Positions 32,936 to 42,364 of a stretch of DNA of 64,000 nt are shown here, in pieces (the first letter of the stretch is position 1; every line of letters starts with the position of its first letter). Made by a program: the position numbers and the translations under genes. This stretch comes from Candidatus Thermofonsia Clade 1 bacterium (GTDB lineage: Bacteria; Chloroflexota; Anaerolineae; Aggregatilineales; UBA2796). Below the pieces are notes generated by a model, which ran no database searches, was not told the origin of the DNA, and was given only the letters and a program-made list of their open reading frames with translations. The stretch is from NCBI GenBank assembly GCA_002794705.1, contig PGTK01000002.1, positions 62,001-126,000 of the forward strand, in the 5' to 3' direction.

Positions 32936-34132
32936 ATGGCAACTCAAACTTTTTCGCTTCCAAAAACGGCGGCGCGCCTCGATCGCTTGCCGCCATATGG
33001 CTTTGAGCTGATCAATCGGCGCATTGGGCAACTGAGCGCCGCAGGTGCCGATATCATCCGCCTCGACATGGGCAGTCCTGACATGCCGCCGCCGCAGCCT
33101 GTGATCGAGATGCTGCAGCGCAGTGCCGCCAATCCCAGATATCACAGCTATGGCAGCTATCGCGGCTTGCCTGCCTTCCGCAAGGCAGTGGCGGATTACT
33201 ACGCACGGCGCTTCGGCGTCCAAGTTGACCCCGATAGGGAAGTCTTGCCACTGATCGGCTCAAAGGAAGGCATTGTCAACCTCGCCCTTGCCTTCATTGA
33301 TCGCGGCGACGCGGCTGTTGCGCCTGACCTGAACTATCCCGCCTACACAATGGGCACCTTGATGGCAGGCGGCGATGTGATCCTGATGCACCTCGATCCT
33401 GAGCGCGACTACGCGCCCGATCTCGACGCGCTGCGCGATCATCCCGATCTGCGCCGCGCTAAGTTGCTGTGGGTCAACTATCCGAACAATCCCACAGGCG
33501 CGACGTGCGATCTAGCGCTGTATGAGCAGCTGATTGCCTTTTGCCGTGAGCACGGGCTGCTGCTCTGCTCAGATAATCCGTATGCTGAAGTGGTCTACGA
33601 TGGCTACCGTGCGCCTAGCGCCTTGCAAGTTGAGGGCGCGCTGGAATGCACAGTTGAGTTCATGTCGCTCTCGAAGCTGTATAACATGGCAGGCTGGCGT
33701 CTGGGTGCGTGCTTGGCGCGCCGCGAGGTGATCGAGGCGCTCTTGACGATCAAGAGCAACATGGATAGCGGTCATTTTCGCCCGATCTATGAGGCAGGCG
33801 CGCTTGCCCTCAACGAGACGCCTCAGAGCTGGATTGATGCGCGCAATGCTATCTATCAGGCGCGCCGCGATGCGCTGCTTGCCGCCTGCCCAGATATAGG
33901 GCTGAGCGCTTTCAAAACCTCAGGATCGCTGTATGTCTGGGCAAAGGTGCTGGAGGGCGATGATACAGCCTATGTGCAGGCGGCACTGGAGCGGGCGCAC
34001 GTCAGCTTGACGCCAGGCAGTATGTACGGACCGGCAGGCAAGGGCTATGTGCGCATCAGTGTAGGGATTGAAGATGATCGTTTGCAGGAAGCTATTGCGC
34101 GTCTGAAGACTTGGTACGCCGATCAGCAGTAG
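32936..34132 (+). CDS. Class I/II aminotransferase (DapL/alanine-aspartate aminotransferase-like)
   Basis: 398 residues. PLP fold type I: IRLDMGSPDMPPP at the start, LPLIGSKEGIVNLALAFID (helix at the cofactor), VNYPNNPTGATCDLALYEQ (N-P-T-G), CSDNPYAEVVYDG (D-x-x-Y), SLSKLYNMAGWRLG with the Schiff-base Lys, and GMYGPAGKGYVRIS with the carboxylate-binding Arg near the end. The style is that of LL-diaminopimelate aminotransferases and alanine/aspartate aminotransferases; which amino acid is used is open. Start ATG 32936 with GAAAGG 10 nt upstream; a TTG earlier lies inside that site. Confidence 0.9.
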   Translation: MATQTFSLPKTAARLDRLPPYGFELINRRIGQLSAAGADIIRLDMGSPDMPPPQPVIEMLQRSAANPRYHSYGSYRGLPAFRKAVADYYARRFGVQVDPDREVLPLIGSKEGIVNLALAFIDRGDAAVAPDLNYPAYTMGTLMAGGDVILMHLDPERDYAPDLDALRDHPDLRRAKLLWVNYPNNPTGATCDLALYEQLIAFCREHGLLLCSDNPYAEVVYDGYRAPSALQVEGALECTVEFMSLSKLYNMAGWRLGACLARREVIEALLTIKSNMDSGHFRPIYEAGALALNETPQSWIDARNAIYQARRDALLAACPDIGLSAFKTSGSLYVWAKVLEGDDTAYVQAALERAHVSLTPGSMYGPAGKGYVRISVGIEDDRLQEAIARLKTWYADQQ

Positions 34133-34141
34133 GAGTGTGTG

Positions 34142-35491
34142 TTGAGCCGACATAAGATTGACTTAAATGAATTTTTCGATCCTGACTACGACGAACGTCT
34201 GACTGCGCCGCCCAAGGAGCGCGGCTTCCTTGTGGCGGCGGATGTGCGCTCTGCCCGCCCGCTCTTGAGCGCACAGGACTCCCTTGATGAGCTGGAGCTA
34301 CTCGCCAAGACCGCCGGCATTGAGGTGGTGGGGCGCGCTGTACAGCATTTAGCGCGCATTGATCCCGCTACGTACATCGGCAGCGGCAAAGTGCGCGAGG
34401 TGCAAGAGCAAGTGGCGCTGCTGGGCGCGGATATCGTCATTTTTGATGATGAGTTAGCCCCAAATCATCAGCGTGAGCTTGAAAAAATTTTTGGTGAGAT
34501 GGTCAAGGTGATCGATCGCTCTGCCTTGATCCTTGATATCTTCGCGCAGCACGCCCGCACGCGAGAGGGCGCCTTGCAAGTGGAATTGGCGCAGTATGAG
34601 TACCGTTTGCCGCGCCTAACCCGCCAATGGACGCACCTTGCGCGCCAAACGGGCGGCGGCAGCGGACGCAGCGGCAACGGTGGAGTCGGGTTGCGCGGAC
34701 CGGGCGAGACTCAGCTGGAGGCTGACCGCCGTGAGATCAAAAAGCGCATTGCCAAGCTGAAGCAAGAACTTGAGGCTGTGCGCGCCCACCGCAGCCGCCA
34801 TCGCGTGCAGCGCGCTCGGCAGGGCATCCCGACGGTTGCATTGGTGGGCTATACGAATGCCGGCAAGTCTACATTGATCAATGCGCTGACTGACGCCAAA
34901 GTTTACGTCGCCGATCAGCTTTTCGCCACGCTCGATCCGACCACGCGCCGCCTAACTTTGCCCGGCGGCAAGGTCGTGCTGATCTCCGATACTGTTGGCT
35001 TCATTCAGAAGTTGCCCGCCACGCTGATCGCGGCTTTCCGCGCCACTTTGGAGGAGGTCAGTGAGGCGGATATGATCATCCACGTGGTGGATGCGGCGCA
35101 TCCGCACGCAGCGGCGCAAATCGAGACCGTGGAAGATACTCTCGCTGAGATTGACGTGCCGCGCTTGCCGCGCATCCTCGCTTTGAATAAGATTGACTTG
35201 CTGCCTGAGGGAGTCCCGCCGTTGCGCGGCACGGATCGTTATGCTGCGATTGTGCCGATCTCAGCTCAGACGGGCGAGGGAATCCCGCGCTTGATCGGCG
35301 AGATTGAGCGCGTTTTGCGCGAGTCCATGTTGGAGATCAAGCTGTTCGTGCCGTATCAGCGCAGCGATCTTTTGGCGCTCATCCGCGAGCAGGGTATGCT
35401 CGATCAAGCGCAGCCGACGCCTGAAGGTACGCATGTTCGGGCGCATGTGCCGCCGCGCCTTGCCGCTTTGTTAGCAGAGGATCGAATTTAG
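34142..35491 (+). CDS. hflX: GTPase HflX
   Basis: 449 residues. N-terminal HflX domain with TYIGSGKVREVQEQV and FDDELAPNHQRELEK, the linker GGGSGRSGNGGVGLRGPGETQLE with the R-G-P-G-E-T-x-L-E signature, then the G domain: VALVGYTNAGKSTLINAL (G1), FATLDPTTRR (G2), SDTVGFI (G3), NKIDL (G4). HflX splits stalled 70S ribosomes and rescues translation under heat or antibiotic stress. The start is TTG 34142 with AGGAG six nt ahead; GTG 34139 is the alternative but has only 3 nt. Cotranscribed with the aminotransferase and the small protein that follows. Confidence 0.93.
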   Translation: MSRHKIDLNEFFDPDYDERLTAPPKERGFLVAADVRSARPLLSAQDSLDELELLAKTAGIEVVGRAVQHLARIDPATYIGSGKVREVQEQVALLGADIVIFDDELAPNHQRELEKIFGEMVKVIDRSALILDIFAQHARTREGALQVELAQYEYRLPRLTRQWTHLARQTGGGSGRSGNGGVGLRGPGETQLEADRREIKKRIAKLKQELEAVRAHRSRHRVQRARQGIPTVALVGYTNAGKSTLINALTDAKVYVADQLFATLDPTTRRLTLPGGKVVLISDTVGFIQKLPATLIAAFRATLEEVSEADMIIHVVDAAHPHAAAQIETVEDTLAEIDVPRLPRILALNKIDLLPEGVPPLRGTDRYAAIVPISAQTGEGIPRLIGEIERVLRESMLEIKLFVPYQRSDLLALIREQGMLDQAQPTPEGTHVRAHVPPRLAALLAEDRI

Positions 35492-35494
35492 CCT

Positions 35495-35767
35495 ATGCGC
35501 CGCTTATTCAGGGGTCTAGATCGAGCTATGTGGCTGGCGAACCTGCTCAATTGGTTCCGCGTCAACATCCCGCCACGCCGCGGCATCTTGATTTTTCTGG
35601 CTGTGCTGTTGTTGGTGCTCAGCTTGGCAGTGCACTTGGTCTATTTTGCCAGCGGGCAAAACTTGTGGCTGGGTGTGTGCGGCTTCAGCCTGCTGCACAT
35701 TGCGCTGATCATGGGCTTTTTGGGCGTGCTGCTCTCGGAGGCGCTGGGCAAGGGCTACCGTGAGTAG
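35495..35767 (+). CDS. Small membrane protein
   Basis: 90 residues with two predicted membrane helices (ILIFLAVLLLVLSLAVHLVYF and VCGFSLLHIALIMGFLGVLL) and basic ends. No recognised domain. It begins 4 nt after the hflX stop and is likely cotranscribed. Its end is 45 nt from the convergent ThrE gene. Confidence 0.6.
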   Translation: MRRLFRGLDRAMWLANLLNWFRVNIPPRRGILIFLAVLLLVLSLAVHLVYFASGQNLWLGVCGFSLLHIALIMGFLGVLLSEALGKGYRE

Positions 35768-35811
35768 GGCGCTCAGTCCAGCTCCTCGCGCAGCCGCTCG
35801 GAGGCGCGCTG

Positions 35812-36252
35812 TCACTTGATATGCCGCAGATCGGGATCGGTGATCAGGCGCGCCGTGCTGAGACCCGCCGCCACAGCGCCCGCGATCAGCGCTGCGTAGA
35901 CGCCCGCTGCTAAGCTGCCGTTGAGATCGCCTTCGTAGAAATACAGCAAGACCTCATAGGCGGGAATGCCCGGTATCATGGTGATGATCCCAGTCACTGT
36001 GAAGACTAAACGCGGCAATTTGTAGCGCGTGGAGATAGCATAGCCCACCAAGCCGACGAACAGCGCGCCGATGTACGCTGCGAGGGTCGGGGCGGCGCCG
36101 TTGTGCAGCAGGCTGTAACGGACTAGGTGTCCGCCGATTCCGACGGCGCCGCACGCAGCCAGCAGACGTGGCGGTACATTGAACAGCACGGCGAAGCCCG
36201 TTGTGGCTAGGAGCGCCATGCAGCCCTGCAGCAAGAGCGTCTCAAACTGCAC
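35812..36252 (-). CDS. Threonine/serine exporter, C-terminal half (ThrE, DUF3815-like)
   Basis: 146 residues with four to five hydrophobic segments and the family pattern FTVTGIITMIPGIPAYEVL, close to the P-G-x-P-A/G motif of ThrE. Start GTG 36252 has AGAGGT six nt ahead; the TTG at 36270 lies inside the previous gene. In Corynebacterium ThrE is one chain of about 490 residues; here the two halves are separate genes with a 10-nt gap, as in many firmicutes (YjjP/YjjB style). It probably acts with the next protein in amino-acid export. Confidence 0.82.
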   Translation of the reverse strand: MQFETLLLQGCMALLATTGFAVLFNVPPRLLAACGAVGIGGHLVRYSLLHNGAAPTLAAYIGALFVGLVGYAISTRYKLPRLVFTVTGIITMIPGIPAYEVLLYFYEGDLNGSLAAGVYAALIAGAVAAGLSTARLITDPDLRHIK

Positions 36253-36262
36253 GTTCTTACCT

Positions 36263-37087
36263 CTAGACAATCGAAAAGCCCGTCACTAGCAAAATAGGAA
36301 GCATTCCAATGGCGATGCAGACGAGGATCATCACGGCGTAAATGCCCCGTGATAAGCCTGAGACCAAGTCCAGATTGACCAAGTCGAGCAGGGCAGTGAT
36401 CAATGGCACGCCCGGCACCAAGAGCAGCACTGAGGCGATCACGCCGTTCTGTAGCGACGCCTGAACATTCAGGAGCGTATACAGCGGCGCGAACAGGCGT
36501 AGAAGTGTATAGCAGACGCCTGTAGCCACTGCCGCGCAGATCACCACAATCGGCACGGGACTGAAATGCCGTTTGATCAGCGCCATGCGCAGCGTCTGTG
36601 CTGTGGCGGCGCCGCCGAAAGCTGCTGCGAACTCTAGGATGTTGCCGCCGATGATGACTGAGAACGCTCCACATGCCAGCCCGACCATGATCGCAACGAT
36701 CCAGCGCGGATACAACATGCCTTGCGCTTCGATTTCATCTATGCGTTTGTGCAGTTCGGCTACTTCTATGCCTTGGGGGAGCGTCCGTGAGAGCAACTCA
36801 AGCTGGATGACTCGATTCATGTCTACTGCCAAGCCGCGCACTTGTTTGATCTGTGTGCGATGCTCACCGCTGCTGTAGGCGGAGGCAATGATGCCCGTCG
36901 GCGTGACGTACGCCTCAAGCCGCTCGATGCCTAGTGCTGCAGCGCAGCGCTCCATGACCTCTTGTGTGCGGAAACTTGCCGCGCCGCTGCGCAGCACTAG
37001 GACGCCCATGCGCAAGACAGCTTGCAGCGCTGCAGCCAGCTCAGTTTGAGTGAAAGTGCGTTGATAGTGGCGAATGGCGCGGCTCAT
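36263..37087 (-). CDS. Threonine/serine exporter, N-terminal half (ThrE, DUF1212)
   Basis: 274 residues. The first 120 form a soluble domain with LVLRSGAASFRTQEVMERCAAALGI, typical of DUF1212 (G-A-x-x-x-R-x-E-x-x-M), then five hydrophobic segments with GGNILEFAAAFGGAATAQTL and LLVPGVPLITALLDLVNLD, the P-G-x-P-x-x-N/D motif. It works with the C-terminal half downstream. Its start overlaps the end of the membrane glycosyltransferase-like gene as ATGA. Confidence 0.87.
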   Translation of the reverse strand: MSRAIRHYQRTFTQTELAAALQAVLRMGVLVLRSGAASFRTQEVMERCAAALGIERLEAYVTPTGIIASAYSSGEHRTQIKQVRGLAVDMNRVIQLELLSRTLPQGIEVAELHKRIDEIEAQGMLYPRWIVAIMVGLACGAFSVIIGGNILEFAAAFGGAATAQTLRMALIKRHFSPVPIVVICAAVATGVCYTLLRLFAPLYTLLNVQASLQNGVIASVLLLVPGVPLITALLDLVNLDLVSGLSRGIYAVMILVCIAIGMLPILLVTGFSIV

Positions 37088-38736
37088 CGCTCGTTTTTCC
37101 AGTCGGGACGCGGCAGCAGGATAGTGTACTCGTGTCCGTTCATTGGGATCGCCTCGTGCAGGGCGTAGGCGCGCTCAATGGCGGCGAGTACAGGCGGCGG
37201 ATAGAAGCCGATGATCGCTGTCTGCCCGATCTCGCGCCGCAAAATCACGACTCCGAAGGCTTGCTCTTCGATCATGGCGATCAGGGCAGAGGGATCGTAG
37301 AGCATCCGTTCGGGCGTGTTGTTATTGTAGAGATTCAGCAGTTGGGTCGGGTTAGTGACCACAGGCTTGCCGCTGCGGAAGCTGAATGCCGCTTCTTCGC
37401 TCAGGATCGGGCGCGGATCGGCTTTGGCGTATTCAACGATGCGCCAGCCATTGGCAATGTCTTGGGCTGTTGGAATCTGCCCGATAGTGGCGTAGCCCAT
37501 TGTCCAGCCGGCGGAGTCGTAAAAGTGCGGGAACTTGGTGTTGCTTTGCAAGCCCAGAATCTGCCCGATTTGCGCGAAGAAGGGCATATCGAGGGGCAGT
37601 TTGATCACGGCTGCGCCGTAAAGCACAAACGCTCCACAGACCGCCACGCCCAAGATCGGCATGGTGCGCTCTGCGCCTGTGAGGGCGCGTGGCAGACGCC
37701 ATGCGTTGCTCAGAGTGCGCCCTGCGAAGATACCCGCAAGGATGCACATGGCTGCAATGGCTGTGGCGAAGTAGCTATCGCCGGCACCCCACTTGCCCGC
37801 TAGGACGCTGTTCAGCATCGCTGCAACGAACCAGACGCCGTAGATCGAGAGCCGATCTACGTACAGCTCATACAAGAGCATGAGTCCTGCAAGGATGAGT
37901 AGCGCGCCGTGCAAGGCGATGAATTGTCTCAGCAAGCCCGTGTACTGCCCTAAGATGTACTGATTCACGTTCGCTGTGATGATGTTCAGCCACCACTGCC
38001 CGCCTGTGCTCCAGTCAATCAGCAGGAAGATGCCGCCCGCGATTGCCGCGAAGGGAATCGCCCAAGCAATGGCGCGTCGCACGCCGCGCAGAAACAGCCA
38101 AATGAAGACTGCAGCGACGGTCGCAACTGCCAGCTGCTTGGTGTAGCCGGCAGCGAGCAGCAACGCAAGACTCAGAACAATCAGTCGGCGCGGATGCTGG
38201 CTCTCGCTCAGCCTAGCGATGACTACGACAGCAAGGGTCTCGAACATCACCATGCTGATGTGTTGACGGAAAAGCGGTCCAATGTGATAGATGTAATTGG
38301 AGGCAAGATAGGCGCAGCCGCTCAAGAGGGCTATGGTGCGTTGCCCAGTGGCACGCTGCACAGCGTAGCCAATGGCGAATGCCGTGATCAGCGTAGCGAG
38401 GAAGCCCGCCAAGCGCCCGTACCAGTATTCCGCGCCGAACAGCCACGCGAATGGCACAAGGATCACGTGGTAGAGCGGCGGATAATTGCTGGCATAGAAC
38501 GGAAAGACCTCATTATCGCGGTAGGGCGATTGAAACTGGCTGAGCAGGATTGTATCGTTCAGCTCAAAGCCTTCGCCCTGATCGTAATCGAAGGGGAAGG
38601 CGATCAGGTTTGCGGCGTAGACGAAATAGACGGCGAGGTGCAGCGCCATCAGCAGCAGGGCAATGCCCAGCAACGCCTGTTGCGCCATCATGAGCAGGCG
38701 CGGCGCGCTGCGGGCGCTTTCTAGCGTGCCGATCAT
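37084..38736 (-). CDS. GT-C membrane glycosyltransferase-like protein
   Basis: 550 residues with about eleven hydrophobic segments. After the first helix FPFDYDQGEGFELNDTILL gives the acidic external loop of GT39/ArnT-type enzymes, then NYPPLYHVILVPFAWLFGA, also typical. The last 140 residues are a soluble outer domain. It probably transfers a sugar from a polyprenyl carrier on the outer side. Start ATG 38736 overlaps the upstream stop as ATGA; an ATG in frame at 38781 would overlap that gene by 45 nt. Acceptor unknown. Confidence 0.78.
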   Translation of the reverse strand: MIGTLESARSAPRLLMMAQQALLGIALLLMALHLAVYFVYAANLIAFPFDYDQGEGFELNDTILLSQFQSPYRDNEVFPFYASNYPPLYHVILVPFAWLFGAEYWYGRLAGFLATLITAFAIGYAVQRATGQRTIALLSGCAYLASNYIYHIGPLFRQHISMVMFETLAVVVIARLSESQHPRRLIVLSLALLLAAGYTKQLAVATVAAVFIWLFLRGVRRAIAWAIPFAAIAGGIFLLIDWSTGGQWWLNIITANVNQYILGQYTGLLRQFIALHGALLILAGLMLLYELYVDRLSIYGVWFVAAMLNSVLAGKWGAGDSYFATAIAAMCILAGIFAGRTLSNAWRLPRALTGAERTMPILGVAVCGAFVLYGAAVIKLPLDMPFFAQIGQILGLQSNTKFPHFYDSAGWTMGYATIGQIPTAQDIANGWRIVEYAKADPRPILSEEAAFSFRSGKPVVTNPTQLLNLYNNNTPERMLYDPSALIAMIEEQAFGVVILRREIGQTAIIGFYPPPVLAAIERAYALHEAIPMNGHEYTILLPRPDWKNER

Positions 38737-38945
38737 GCTGGACGGTCTCCTAGCGGCAAGAGACTGACTCCGATTAGGCAAATGCCCAAACTGCCGCCCA
38801 GCGCTAGGAGTTGCGTCGGTCCGAAATCGCCGAACGTCCCGCGCAGGGCGTCTAAGAGCAAGATTCCGATGAAAGCAAGCGCGCCCAGCCCGATCAGGAT
38901 CGCGCCGAGCATTCGTTTGGTAATCACAAGGTCAGGTGTTTTCAT
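38733..38945 (-). CDS. Small membrane protein
   Basis: 70 residues with two hydrophobic helices (MLGAILIGLGALAFIGILLLD and LLALGGSLGICLIGVSLLP). ATG 38945 is preferred: the frame is open further up to 39098 but that part overlaps the divergent histidine kinase promoter region and lacks conservation-like composition. It overlaps the membrane glycosyltransferase-like gene as ATGA, so it may be a partner of it. Confidence 0.55.
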   Translation of the reverse strand: MKTPDLVITKRMLGAILIGLGALAFIGILLLDALRGTFGDFGPTQLLALGGSLGICLIGVSLLPLGDRPA

Positions 38946-39086
38946 GAACGGCGACTCTACCGAACGATGGGCAACTCCGTCAAACATTTCTCTATCAAGA
39001 TTTGCAATAGAGCATGGCAGCAAGCCATAATAGCCACGAGCCAAACTTTGAGAAAAGCGCTGCATGTGCAGTGCGGGATAGGCGCT

Positions 39087-40370
39087 ATGTCTAATCAACC
39101 TTTGTCTTACTTGGGCAGTCCTGCTTTGGGGAACGATGTCGCTATTCAGAAGTATTTGCAGCTGATGGCGCGCTATGAGCGCTTAATGGAAATTAGCCGT
39201 CAGCTCAACTCGACTCTCGATCTTGGCACGCTGCTGAACCGTATTATTCAAGCCGCTACTGAGCTGACCGATACCGAGACCGCCTCCATTATGCTGGTTG
39301 ACCCTAAAACGGGCGAGTTGCGCTTTGAGGCATCCTCACAAGCCAATATGACCGCCGGGGCGATGGAGGCGATTGTCGTGCCGATTGACGGCAGCTTGGC
39401 GGGCTGGGTGGTGCGGCACGGCGAGCCGAGTCTGGTGGAGGATGTGCGCAACGATCCGCGTTTCTTTCGCGGCGTAGATGAAACCATTGATTTTGAGACG
39501 CACAACTTGCTGGGCGTGCCGATGATCGCCCACAATCGCGTGATCGGCGTAGTGCAAGCTGTTAACAAGCGCCCCGGTTCGCAATGGACTGAGGATGATA
39601 TCAATACCCTGACTACGCTTGCTGCTCAAGCCGCCGTCGCTATCGAGAATGCGCGCCTATTTGGGCAGAGCGACCTGATCAAAGAGATGGTGCATGAGTT
39701 GCGGGCGCCACTATTAGGTCTGCGTGCCAGCGCGAAACTGCTCATGCGCCCCGACCTGCCTGAACACCGCCGCCACGAAATCATCCAGACCATTGAGAGC
39801 GAAGCGGAGCGGCTGACGCGCATGACCACTGAGTTTCTTGACTTGGCGCGCCTTGAATCCGGGCGTGAGCGCCTTGAGATCAGCCGTTTTGAGTATGAAC
39901 CGTTGATCAGAGAGACTGTTGAGGTTGTCCGTCAGCAAGCAGCGGAACGTCACATCAGCATCCACATCCAGACCGAGCCGATCACCTTGCAGGCGGATCG
40001 CGGCAAAGTGAAGCGCGTCATTTTGAACTTGCTGACCAATGCCATCAAGTACAACCGTGATCATGGCGATATCTTCATCCGTGCCGCTGCTGTGCCGAGC
40101 GCTCAAGCGCCGTACATGGCGCGCCTTGAGGTGCAGGATACTGGGCGCGGCATGAGTGAAGAGATTCAACAGCATATGTTTGAAAAATTCTATCGCGCTG
40201 ATGACGTAGCACGTGGTACGCAAGGCACAGGCTTGGGCTTAGCCATTGCCAAGCGCATTGTTGAGGCGCATGGCGGCACAATTGGCTTCCAGAGCGCTCT
40301 GGGCGTTGGCACAACTTTCCATTTCACGCTGCCAATGGTGCCTCCTGCTGCGTCAAACACATCTGAGTAA
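39087..40370 (+). CDS. GAF-domain sensor histidine kinase
   Basis: 427 residues, no membrane helix. A GAF domain covers about 30-190 (TASIMLVDPKTGELRFEASS, PIDGSLAGWVVRHGEP, NLLGVPMIAHNRVIGVVQAV). The H-box is KEMVHELRAPLLGL with His203 (E-L in place of usual E-F/E-L-R-T-P), followed by the N-box LNLLTNAIKYN, DTGRGMS and GTGLGLAIAKRIVEAHGG. The response regulator partner is not adjacent. The start is ATG 39087; the ORF extends upstream in frame without support. The Ser/Thr kinase gene follows after 125 nt. Confidence 0.92.
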   Translation: MSNQPLSYLGSPALGNDVAIQKYLQLMARYERLMEISRQLNSTLDLGTLLNRIIQAATELTDTETASIMLVDPKTGELRFEASSQANMTAGAMEAIVVPIDGSLAGWVVRHGEPSLVEDVRNDPRFFRGVDETIDFETHNLLGVPMIAHNRVIGVVQAVNKRPGSQWTEDDINTLTTLAAQAAVAIENARLFGQSDLIKEMVHELRAPLLGLRASAKLLMRPDLPEHRRHEIIQTIESEAERLTRMTTEFLDLARLESGRERLEISRFEYEPLIRETVEVVRQQAAERHISIHIQTEPITLQADRGKVKRVILNLLTNAIKYNRDHGDIFIRAAAVPSAQAPYMARLEVQDTGRGMSEEIQQHMFEKFYRADDVARGTQGTGLGLAIAKRIVEAHGGTIGFQSALGVGTTFHFTLPMVPPAASNTSE

Positions 40371-40433
40371 ACTATCCGCTGAGCATTGGGCAGTCGTTAG
40401 GCGTGTGTTTACACCCAGTCTGACTCAGCGCGT

Positions 40434-40439
40434 TATAAT
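40434..40439 (+). promoter_or_regulatory. -10 box of the Ser/Thr kinase gene
   Basis: A perfect TATAAT 57 nt before ATG 40496. A TTTACA lies 20 nt upstream of it, a spacing that is too long for a standard -35. Confidence 0.4.
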
Positions 40440-40495
40440 GGGCGAGTAGCCCTTCAATAGCAAAACGTCGGTGCGCGCTCACAGGTAAGGCACAA

Positions 40496-42349
40496 ATGGC
40501 TGATCCACTCATCGGAAAAAAACTAGGCGATTACATCATCCAAGAGCTTTTGGGCAAAGGCGGCATGGCGCGTGTCTACAAGGGCTATGATGCGCGCTTG
40601 CAGCGCTATGCCGCTGTCAAGGTGATCGATTTCGAGTTGGCAATGTCCGATCAGGCGGAGTACCGTATGCGCTTTGAGCGCGAGGCGCGTGCCATTGCCA
40701 AACTGGATCAGCATCCGAACATCGTCAAGGTCTACCAATTTGGCGAATACGAGACCGTCTATTTCATGGCGATGGCCTTCATCGAAGGTAAGGACTTGCG
40801 CCAAATCCTGCGTGAGTACAATGAGCGCGGTCTGCGAATGCCGCACGCCGATGTGCTGGGCGTGGTGCAAGGCATTGGCGATGCTCTAGACTATGCGCAC
40901 AGTCTTGGCGTGATTCACCGCGATGTTAAGCCGTCTAACATCATGATCACGCCCCAAAAGCAAGCCGTGCTGACTGATTTCGGTCTGGTGCTGAGCGCTT
41001 CAGATGGCACGCTGGGCGATACGTTTGGCAGCGCGCATTACATCGCGCCTGAGCAGGCAGTTTCCTCGAAAAATGCTGTGCCGCAGAGCGATATTTACTC
41101 GTTAGGCATCTGCACCTATGAGATGTTGACGGGCAGAGTGCCATTTGACGATCCCTCTGCTATGAGCGTGGCGCTCAAGCACCTGCACGATATGCCGCCT
41201 TCGCCGCTCACGCTTGCGCCTGAGCTACCTGCCAGCGTCGAGACGGTCATTTTCAAGGTGCTGGATAAAGACCCTGAACGCCGTTATGCCAGCGGCGCTG
41301 AGTTTGCGCACGCCCTTGCCCTCGCCCTCTTCGGCGGCGATACGGAGCATTTGCCGATCATGCGCAGCCCGTCGCTGAGCGTGAGCAAGCTCCTCAGCGA
41401 CTCATCCGCCTCGCGGCGCATCCTACCTGCATCCACAGATGACTGGGACGCTGCAGAAGAGGATAGTCCCACGCTTGATTTGCGCCCTTCGCATGGTAAG
41501 CCCGCCAAGCGCCGTGCCTTCCCGCTTGCCCTGATTGGCATTTTGTTTGTGATCGCTGCGCTCGCTTTGTTTATCTTAAATCGCCCGCCTGAGCCATCTG
41601 CTGCCGCCCTAACAGAGACCGCTCTTGCCGCCTTGCCTAGCCCAAGCACCACTTTCACGCCGACTCCAACTGAAGCCTTGCCCATCAGCGCCCCGACTAT
41701 GGCTCAGCCTACGCAGACACCTAGCCCGACGCGCACGCCCACACCGACGCCCAGTCTGACTCCTACGCAGACGCTTGCCGTGATTGTTCTGGAGCCAACT
41801 GCCACCTCTACGCCCAGTCCCTCGCGCACACTGACTGCCACGCGCACGCCAAGCGCCACACGCACCCCGACGCTCACGCGCACGCCTACACCTTCGCTCT
41901 TGCGGACGGTCCCTCGTACACCTACTGCCACGCCCACGCCGCTCAGCGCCGATGTGCTGTTGGTCTACGATGATGATCAGCTGAACTTGATTAACTTGAG
42001 CCGCCGTACGCTGAACCTGCTTGACCTGAATTTCATCCAAGACGGCGCTGAGCCATACATTTTCAGCGCCTCTGAGTGGGCGCTCTCAGGCGCTGTGCGT
42101 CAGCCGAGCGCCTTCCCGCCCAATTGGTGCTTGAAAGTTGGGCGGCTGGAGCGCCAGATCGAATCGCGCTTCAGCGAGTGCCGTTCGCTTGCTTCCTTCC
42201 GCTACACAGCGTTTACTAAGCAGTTTTGGCGCTTTCACAGCCCTGAAATCACCACGTTCAGCGTCCGACTCGGCACGCAGGAGATCGCCACTTGCGAAAT
42301 TGCTGCTGGACGCTGCATGTTCTCCCTGCCTGATCGCGGCGCTCAGTAA
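40496..42349 (+). CDS. Eukaryotic-type Ser/Thr protein kinase with PT-rich stalk
   Basis: 617 residues. Kinase domain about 10-270: glycine loop LGKGGMARVYKGYD, VAIK-type AAVKVID, catalytic HRDVKPSNIM, LTDFGLVLS and GSAHYIAPEQ in the activation segment. A basic juxtamembrane part leads to one helix (FPLALIGILFVIAALALFILN, about 340-360). The outer part is a proline/threonine-rich linker (about 375-485, T-P-T-P-T repeats) and a 120-residue C-terminal domain with four Cys and no PASTA repeats. So this is a membrane receptor kinase with unknown sensor. The pth gene follows. Confidence 0.93.
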   Translation: MADPLIGKKLGDYIIQELLGKGGMARVYKGYDARLQRYAAVKVIDFELAMSDQAEYRMRFEREARAIAKLDQHPNIVKVYQFGEYETVYFMAMAFIEGKDLRQILREYNERGLRMPHADVLGVVQGIGDALDYAHSLGVIHRDVKPSNIMITPQKQAVLTDFGLVLSASDGTLGDTFGSAHYIAPEQAVSSKNAVPQSDIYSLGICTYEMLTGRVPFDDPSAMSVALKHLHDMPPSPLTLAPELPASVETVIFKVLDKDPERRYASGAEFAHALALALFGGDTEHLPIMRSPSLSVSKLLSDSSASRRILPASTDDWDAAEEDSPTLDLRPSHGKPAKRRAFPLALIGILFVIAALALFILNRPPEPSAAALTETALAALPSPSTTFTPTPTEALPISAPTMAQPTQTPSPTRTPTPTPSLTPTQTLAVIVLEPTATSTPSPSRTLTATRTPSATRTPTLTRTPTPSLLRTVPRTPTATPTPLSADVLLVYDDDQLNLINLSRRTLNLLDLNFIQDGAEPYIFSASEWALSGAVRQPSAFPPNWCLKVGRLERQIESRFSECRSLASFRYTAFTKQFWRFHSPEITTFSVRLGTQEIATCEIAAGRCMFSLPDRGAQ

Positions 42350-42364
42350 AAATTCTGATTGATC

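Noticed and set aside
41640..41940. Tandem T-P-T-P-like DNA repeats
   Set aside because: They encode the proline/threonine stalk of the Ser/Thr kinase, not an independent repeat element.
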